Source: Lachnospiraceae bacterium (GTDB lineage Bacteria > Bacillota > Clostridia > Lachnospirales > Lachnospiraceae). From it: a DNA stretch of 10,094 nucleotides. Below the pieces are notes generated by a model. That model was not told where the DNA came from. It made no database searches and saw only the letters and a program-made list of their open reading frames with translations. Every line of letters starts with the position of its first letter. The first letter of the stretch is position 1. Below, in pieces: positions 6,617 through 10,094 of the stretch. Where the stretch lies: the NCBI GenBank assembly GCA_020860745.1, contig JAJBTR010000263.1, positions 1 through 10,094 on the forward strand, given 5' to 3'. A program made the position numbers and the translations under genes.

Positions 6617-7780
6617 ATGGCGAAATATACCTGCTTAAATCCGATCGCAGCCTGCGGTCTGGAAAAGTTCCCGGATACCTATGAGAAGACGGACAACGTC
6701 GCGGACGCTGATGTTATCCTGGTAAGAAGTGCTGCCATGCATGATATGGATCTGCCGGATAATCTGCTTGCGGTAGCCCGCGCGGGCGCCGGAGTGAACA
6801 ATATTCCGCTGGACAAATGCGCGGAGAAAGGAATCGTGGTATTCAATACTCCCGGTGCAAATGCCAACGGTGTGAAGGAGCTGGTGATTGCCGGTATGCT
6901 GCTGGCCTGCCGTGATATCAAGGGCGGCATCGACTGGGTGATCGAGAATAAGGATGACGCGGGAATCGCGAAAGCGGCGGAGAAAGCGAAAAAGGCGTTT
7001 GCCGGCACAGAGATCAAGGGCAAGACGCTCGGCGTGATCGGTCTGGGCGCCATCGGCGTACAGATTGCGAATGCTGCGGTAGCTCTGGGGATGAATGTTC
7101 TGGGCTATGATCCGTATCTTTCCCTCAATTCCGCGTGGAATGTATCCAACCATGTGCAGCATGTGTACACTGCGGAAGATATCTATCAGAACTGCGATTT
7201 TATCACCATCCATGTGCCTTTGATGGATTCCACAAAGGGAATGATCAGCAGAGAGGCGATTGCTTCCATGAAAGAAAACACGGTTGTGTTAAACTTCTCC
7301 CGTGATACTCTGGTAGACGAGGTGGCTATGGTGGAGGCTCTGGAGGCTGGAAAGATCCGCAAATATGTGGTAGATTTCCCGAACCCTACGACAGCAGGCG
7401 CGAAGAACTGCATCGTTATCCCTCATCTGGGCGCTTCCACAGCGGAGTCCGAGGATAATTGCGCAATGATGGCAGTGGACGAGATCATCGACTATGTGGA
7501 AAACGGAAACATTACCCACTCTGTCAACTATCCGGATTGCACCATGGGTATCTGCAGCGCAGCGGGACGTATCTCCATCACCCACAGAAATGTGAAAAAT
7601 ACGATCAGCCAGTATACCGCAGTGTGCGGGGATGCAGGGATCAATATTTCTGACATGACGAACAAGAGCCGCGGAGAATATGCGTATTCTCTGATGGATC
7701 TTGACAGCCCGGTGACACCGGAGGTTGTGGAGAAGCTGTCCGCTATCGAGGGTGTGCTGAAGGTTAGAGTGATTAAGTAG
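6617..7780 (+). CDS. serA: D-3-phosphoglycerate dehydrogenase with C-terminal ACT domain
   Basis: SerA oxidises 3-phosphoglycerate to 3-phosphohydroxypyruvate with NAD, the entry step to serine; SerC, encoded just upstream, uses the product. The 387-residue protein has a substrate domain with RAGAGVNNIP (55-64) and NTPGANANGVKELVIAG (77-93), a Rossmann fold with VIGLGAIG (140-147), NFSRDTLVDE (226-235) with catalytic Arg229, and PHLGAST with catalytic His270. An ACT domain at about 320-387 begins at HRN (H323, N325), matching the serine-binding HxN of regulated enzymes, so serine feedback is plausible. The usual catalytic Glu (DVFxxEP segment) is missing: the segment is shortened to VDFPNPTT (252-259). 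The Arg is followed by Asp instead of Gly. I start at ATG 6617 after GAGGAT (6604-6609), where homology begins. An in-frame TTG at 6557 preceded by GGGGGGA is a weaker option. Confidence 0.93.
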   Translation: MAKYTCLNPIAACGLEKFPDTYEKTDNVADADVILVRSAAMHDMDLPDNLLAVARAGAGVNNIPLDKCAEKGIVVFNTPGANANGVKELVIAGMLLACRDIKGGIDWVIENKDDAGIAKAAEKAKKAFAGTEIKGKTLGVIGLGAIGVQIANAAVALGMNVLGYDPYLSLNSAWNVSNHVQHVYTAEDIYQNCDFITIHVPLMDSTKGMISREAIASMKENTVVLNFSRDTLVDEVAMVEALEAGKIRKYVVDFPNPTTAGAKNCIVIPHLGASTAESEDNCAMMAVDEIIDYVENGNITHSVNYPDCTMGICSAAGRISITHRNVKNTISQYTAVCGDAGINISDMTNKSRGEYAYSLMDLDSPVTPEVVEKLSAIEGVLKVRVIK

Positions 7781-7879
7781 ACGAGGTAAATTATTACTAT
7801 TCGCAGCTGCTTTAAGAGAAATATAATTCTGTGATTTTGTAATCGAACTTATGTGAAGCTGAGACATATATGCAGTTTT

Positions 7880-7907
7880 TTGAGATTGCGAATCATAACA
7901 ATAAAAT
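7880..7907 (+). promoter_or_regulatory. Likely promoter for the DUF1015 gene
   Basis: TTGAGA (7880-7885) and TAAAAT (7902-7907) are separated by 16 bases, each matching the sigma-A consensus at five of six positions. Transcription would begin near 7914, giving a leader of roughly 145 bases. A short T6 run (7876-7881) lies just upstream after weak pairing possibilities, but I see no good terminator for serA. Confidence 0.4.
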
Positions 7908-7916
7908 GAGTTGCAG

Positions 7917-7953
7917 ACCGGAAAGTAACAGGATATCATTTGAATTTTCCGGT
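7917..7953 (+). promoter_or_regulatory. Leader hairpin upstream of the DUF1015 gene
   Basis: ACCGGAAA (7917-7924) pairs perfectly with TTTCCGGT (7946-7953), and G7925/T7926 add a wobble and an A-T pair. This makes a ten-pair stem with a 17-base loop containing GATATC. It lies at or just after the predicted transcription start. The following leader (7954-8045) contains other short pairings but no motif of a known riboswitch or T-box that I recognise. There is no T-run after the stem, so it is not an intrinsic terminator. Confidence 0.4.
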
Positions 7954-8059
7954 GCTGGCAACACGGCATCATAGAATGGGAATGTAGCTGGATCGGGAGG
8001 CAGTAGAAATACGAAGAGGAACGGTTGAGCTGCATTTTCTTTATGAAAAGGAGTATATT

Positions 8060-9298
8060 ATGGCGACAATTAAGCCTTTTTGCAGTATCCGGCCCTGCCG
8101 GGAAAAAGCGTCCCGGATTGCGGCGCTCCCCTATGACGTATATAATCGCAGGGAGGCGAAAAAGGAAGTCCTGCGGGAGCCGGAATCTTTTCTGAGGATT
8201 GACCGCGCGGAGACACAGTTTGATGATTCGGTGGATACCTATGCGCCGGAGGTGTATCAGAAAGCGCATGATATCCTCTGGGAGATGATCGGAAACGGCG
8301 ATTTTATCACCGAGGAAAAGCCCTGCTACTATATCTATGAACTGACCATGGACGGCAGGACACAGACCGGGATCGCCGCCTGCGCGGCTATCGATGATTA
8401 CCAGAGCGGAGTGATCAAAAAGCATGAGAATACCCGGGCAGAGAAGGAGCAGGACCGCATCTGTCATGTAGATACCTGTGACGCCCAGACCGGTCCGATT
8501 TTCCTGGCTTACCGGGCGGATGTACGGATCAACGAGGTGGTAGGCCGTGTAAAGCAGACTGCGCCGGAGTATGATTTTACCTCACCGGACGGCGTGACGC
8601 ACCGGGTTTGGGTGATTAGTGAGAAAACGGATATCCGCACCATTGAGGAAGCTTTTGCCGGAATCAGCCAGATTTATATTGCGGATGGACATCATCGCGC
8701 GGCCTCTGCGGTCAAGGTTGGTTTAAAGCGCCGTGCGGAACATCCCGGGTATGACGGCACGGAGGAGTTTAAATATTTTCTTTCCGTTCTGTTCCCGGAT
8801 GAGGAACTCTATATTATGGATTACAACCGCGTTGTGCGGGACTTAAACGGCATGTCCGCGGAGGAATTCCTCGCAGCCATGGAGAGGATTTTTGATGTTT
8901 CCATGCTGGAGGGCGAGGAGAGAAGACCGCAGGAAAAAGGCTCGTTTACCATGTACCTGAACGAGAGGTGGTATCTGTGCCGGTTCCGTGCCGCGGATAT
9001 CACAGATGATCCGGTAAAGGGGCTGGATGTCTCTCTGCTGCAGGAACTGCTCCTGACGCCGGTGCTCGGCATAGCGGATCCGAAGACAGACCCGCGCATT
9101 GATTTTGTCGGGGGTATCCGGGGGATGGACGAACTGGAGCGCCGCTGCCATGCGGACGCGAAAGCGGCCTTTGCCATGTATCCGACCTCGATTCAGGAGC
9201 TCTTCGCGGTGGCGGATGCGGGATGCCTGATGCCGCCGAAATCCACCTGGTTTGAGCCGAAGCTGCGCAGCGGGCTGTTTATCCATGCGCTGAGCTGA
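8060..9298 (+). CDS. DUF1015 family protein (possible serine/phosphoserine kinase-type enzyme)
   Basis: This is a complete 412-residue soluble protein with no signal peptide or membrane segment. It matches the DUF1015 family: LPYDVY near the N-terminus (23-28), KKHENT (120-125), IADGHHRAASA (207-217), LDVSLLQELLL (322-332), RIDFVGG (346-352) and the C-terminal MPPKSTWFEPKLRSGL (391-406). The DGHHR motif resembles that of ParB/sulfiredoxin-fold proteins, a fold that includes free-serine kinases (SerK, SbnI). From memory, not verifiable here, a Thermotoga DUF1015 protein has been reported as a pyrophosphate-dependent serine kinase. It stands right after serC-serA, with no serB phosphatase in view, so a role in phosphoserine/serine interconversion is a reasonable inference. 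The start is ATG 8060, six bases after AAAAGGAG (8046-8053). The 279-base gap and separate promoter suggest it can be expressed apart from serCA. Family call firm, function inferred. Confidence 0.85.
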   Translation: MATIKPFCSIRPCREKASRIAALPYDVYNRREAKKEVLREPESFLRIDRAETQFDDSVDTYAPEVYQKAHDILWEMIGNGDFITEEKPCYYIYELTMDGRTQTGIAACAAIDDYQSGVIKKHENTRAEKEQDRICHVDTCDAQTGPIFLAYRADVRINEVVGRVKQTAPEYDFTSPDGVTHRVWVISEKTDIRTIEEAFAGISQIYIADGHHRAASAVKVGLKRRAEHPGYDGTEEFKYFLSVLFPDEELYIMDYNRVVRDLNGMSAEEFLAAMERIFDVSMLEGEERRPQEKGSFTMYLNERWYLCRFRAADITDDPVKGLDVSLLQELLLTPVLGIADPKTDPRIDFVGGIRGMDELERRCHADAKAAFAMYPTSIQELFAVADAGCLMPPKSTWFEPKLRSGLFIHALS

Positions 9299-9319
9299 AA
9301 ACTGTGTACATTGTATATC

Positions 9320-9339
9320 CTGCATTGCCTGATATGCAG
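9320..9339 (+). other. Small stem-loop after the DUF1015 gene
   Basis: CTGCAT (9320-9325) pairs with ATGCAG (9334-9339) around an eight-base loop. There is no T-run after it. It is a weak structure and may be chance. Confidence 0.25.
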
Positions 9340-9380
9340 ATGATGGTATGTCGAAAGACTCTTGATGTTAAGGCGGGATA

Positions 9381-9412
9381 GGGGATGCCGCCAGCATATT
9401 GGCGGCATTCTC
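9381..9412 (+). other. Strong GC-rich hairpin between the DUF1015 gene and mscS
   Basis: ATGCCGCCA (9385-9393) pairs exactly with TGGCGGCAT (9400-9408) around a six-base loop. Four more outer pairs (two G-C, two G-U) extend the stem to 13 pairs. It lies 82 bases after the DUF1015 stop and 22 bases before the mscS start. No T-run follows on either strand, so it is not a canonical intrinsic terminator. It may be a terminator of unusual form, a transcript 3'-end stabiliser, or a structure in the mscS leader. Confidence 0.5.
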
Positions 9413-9434
9413 GATTCCGTCAGAAAGGAAAATT

Positions 9435-10094
9435 ATGATGAAAGTATTATCTGCCTTTGTTTTGACTCAGGATGTCGCGGAGACAATCACTGAAACCGTG
9501 GAAAATAATGTAAATTTCATCAGTTGGGATACTTTTGCACAGTATTTTCAGGACTCATTGCCGACGGTTCTGGATTTCTGCATGAAGGTGATCATCGCGG
9601 TCATTGTTCTTCTGATCGGGCGCAAAGTGATCAGGGTTCTTATGAAATTCATAAAGCGGTCTCTGGAGAAATCAAAACTGGAACCGGAGATTCAGCATCA
9701 CCTCGCCCGCGTGATTAATGTGATCTTCCATTGTATACTGATACTGATTGTCCTGGGAAAGTTCGGCATTACGGCCAGTTCTGTGATTGCCATTGTCGGC
9801 TCCGCCGGTCTCTCCATCGGTCTGGCGCTGCAGGGAACGCTTTCCAACTTTGCCGGCGGCGTGCTGATCCTTATGCTCCGGCCGTTTAAGGTGGGAGATT
9901 ATATCAAAGAAGACACCAGCGGTAATGAAGGGCAGGTGCTGGATATTCAGCTTTTTTACACAAAGCTGGTCACGCTGGATAACAAGGTGATCGTTGTTCC
10001 CAATGCGAACCTGACCAGTTCCAGCCTGACTAATATGACGCAGCAGGATAAGCGGCGCGTAGATATCAAAGTGGGGATTTCCTATCATGCGGAT
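9435..10094 (+). CDS. MscS-family small-conductance mechanosensitive channel (C-terminus cut by the window edge)
   Basis: 220 codons are visible with no stop before the right edge. MscS channels open under membrane tension and release solutes during hypo-osmotic shock. The sequence shows a short N-terminal region, TM1 at about 44-66, TM2 at about 92-109 and the pore helix TM3 at about 113-150, with the glycine/alanine-rich pattern VGSAGLSIGLALQGTLSNFA (121-140). Next comes RPFKVGDYI (149-157) and the start of the beta domain with VVPNANL (187-193). With only three membrane helices it belongs to the compact E. coli MscS-like class (about 286 residues), so roughly 60-80 residues are likely missing. 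The start is ATG 9435 preceded by GAAAGGAAA (9423-9431); ATG 9438 is an equivalent alternative. It is functionally unrelated to the amino acid genes upstream. Confidence 0.92.
   Translation, partial: MMKVLSAFVLTQDVAETITETVENNVNFISWDTFAQYFQDSLPTVLDFCMKVIIAVIVLLIGRKVIRVLMKFIKRSLEKSKLEPEIQHHLARVINVIFHCILILIVLGKFGITASSVIAIVGSAGLSIGLALQGTLSNFAGGVLILMLRPFKVGDYIKEDTSGNEGQVLDIQLFYTKLVTLDNKVIVVPNANLTSSSLTNMTQQDKRRVDIKVGISYHAD

Noticed and set aside
7289..8467. A 392-codon minus-strand open frame spanning serA, the gap and the start of the DUF1015 gene
   Set aside because: It overlaps two well-supported plus-strand genes, its translation resembles no family I know, and composition is that of an antisense shadow in GC-rich coding DNA.
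9672..10088. A 138-codon minus-strand open frame at the right end
   Set aside because: Antisense to the pore and beta domain of the MscS-type channel, which is clearly the real gene.

Overview
The window looks like a chromosomal, housekeeping stretch from an anaerobic Firmicute, most likely a Lachnospiraceae-type Clostridium relative. The basis is the protein style (a short type of D-3-phosphoglycerate dehydrogenase with a single ACT domain, clostridial-type IlvD and LeuB), strong AGGAGG-like ribosome binding sites, moderately GC-rich genes with AT-rich gaps, and sigma-A-type promoters. I cannot name a species from the sequence alone. No phage, insertion sequence, CRISPR array, tRNA or rRNA is visible.

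Layout: (1) 1-296, minus strand: yajC, a small Sec translocon accessory protein cut by the left edge, with its own near-consensus promoter at 377-406. (2) 297-523: a divergent intergenic region carrying the yajC promoter and a plus-strand promoter for leuB. (3) 524-5253: a branched-chain amino acid block, leuB - ilvD - ilvB, all on the plus strand. A long imperfect inverted repeat sits between leuB and ilvD, and a terminator-like hairpin between ilvD and ilvB. (4) 5449-7780: serC and serA, the first two enzymatic steps of the phosphorylated serine pathway (gene order is the reverse of the reaction order). (5) 8060-9298: a DUF1015-family gene preceded by its own likely promoter and a hairpin leader. 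(6) 9435 to the right edge: an MscS-type mechanosensitive channel, cut by the edge. There is no gene-free stretch above 300 bases; the largest gap is 279 bases (7781-8059).

How the genes work together: IlvB makes acetolactate or acetohydroxybutyrate, IlvD dehydrates the later dihydroxy acids to the keto acids of valine and isoleucine, and LeuB oxidises 3-isopropylmalate on the leucine branch. The other steps (ilvC, ilvN, leuA, leuCD, ilvE) are not in the window. SerA oxidises 3-phosphoglycerate and SerC transaminates the product to O-phosphoserine. A phosphoserine phosphatase (serB) is absent, and a DUF1015 protein with a DGHHR motif sits in the place where serB would be expected. That makes it the best candidate here for an under-described function: phosphoserine/serine interconversion, possibly phosphate- or pyrophosphate-linked. 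The second point of interest is the roughly 50-bp hairpin between leuB and ilvD, which may be a dispersed repeat or a transcript-processing or attenuation element.
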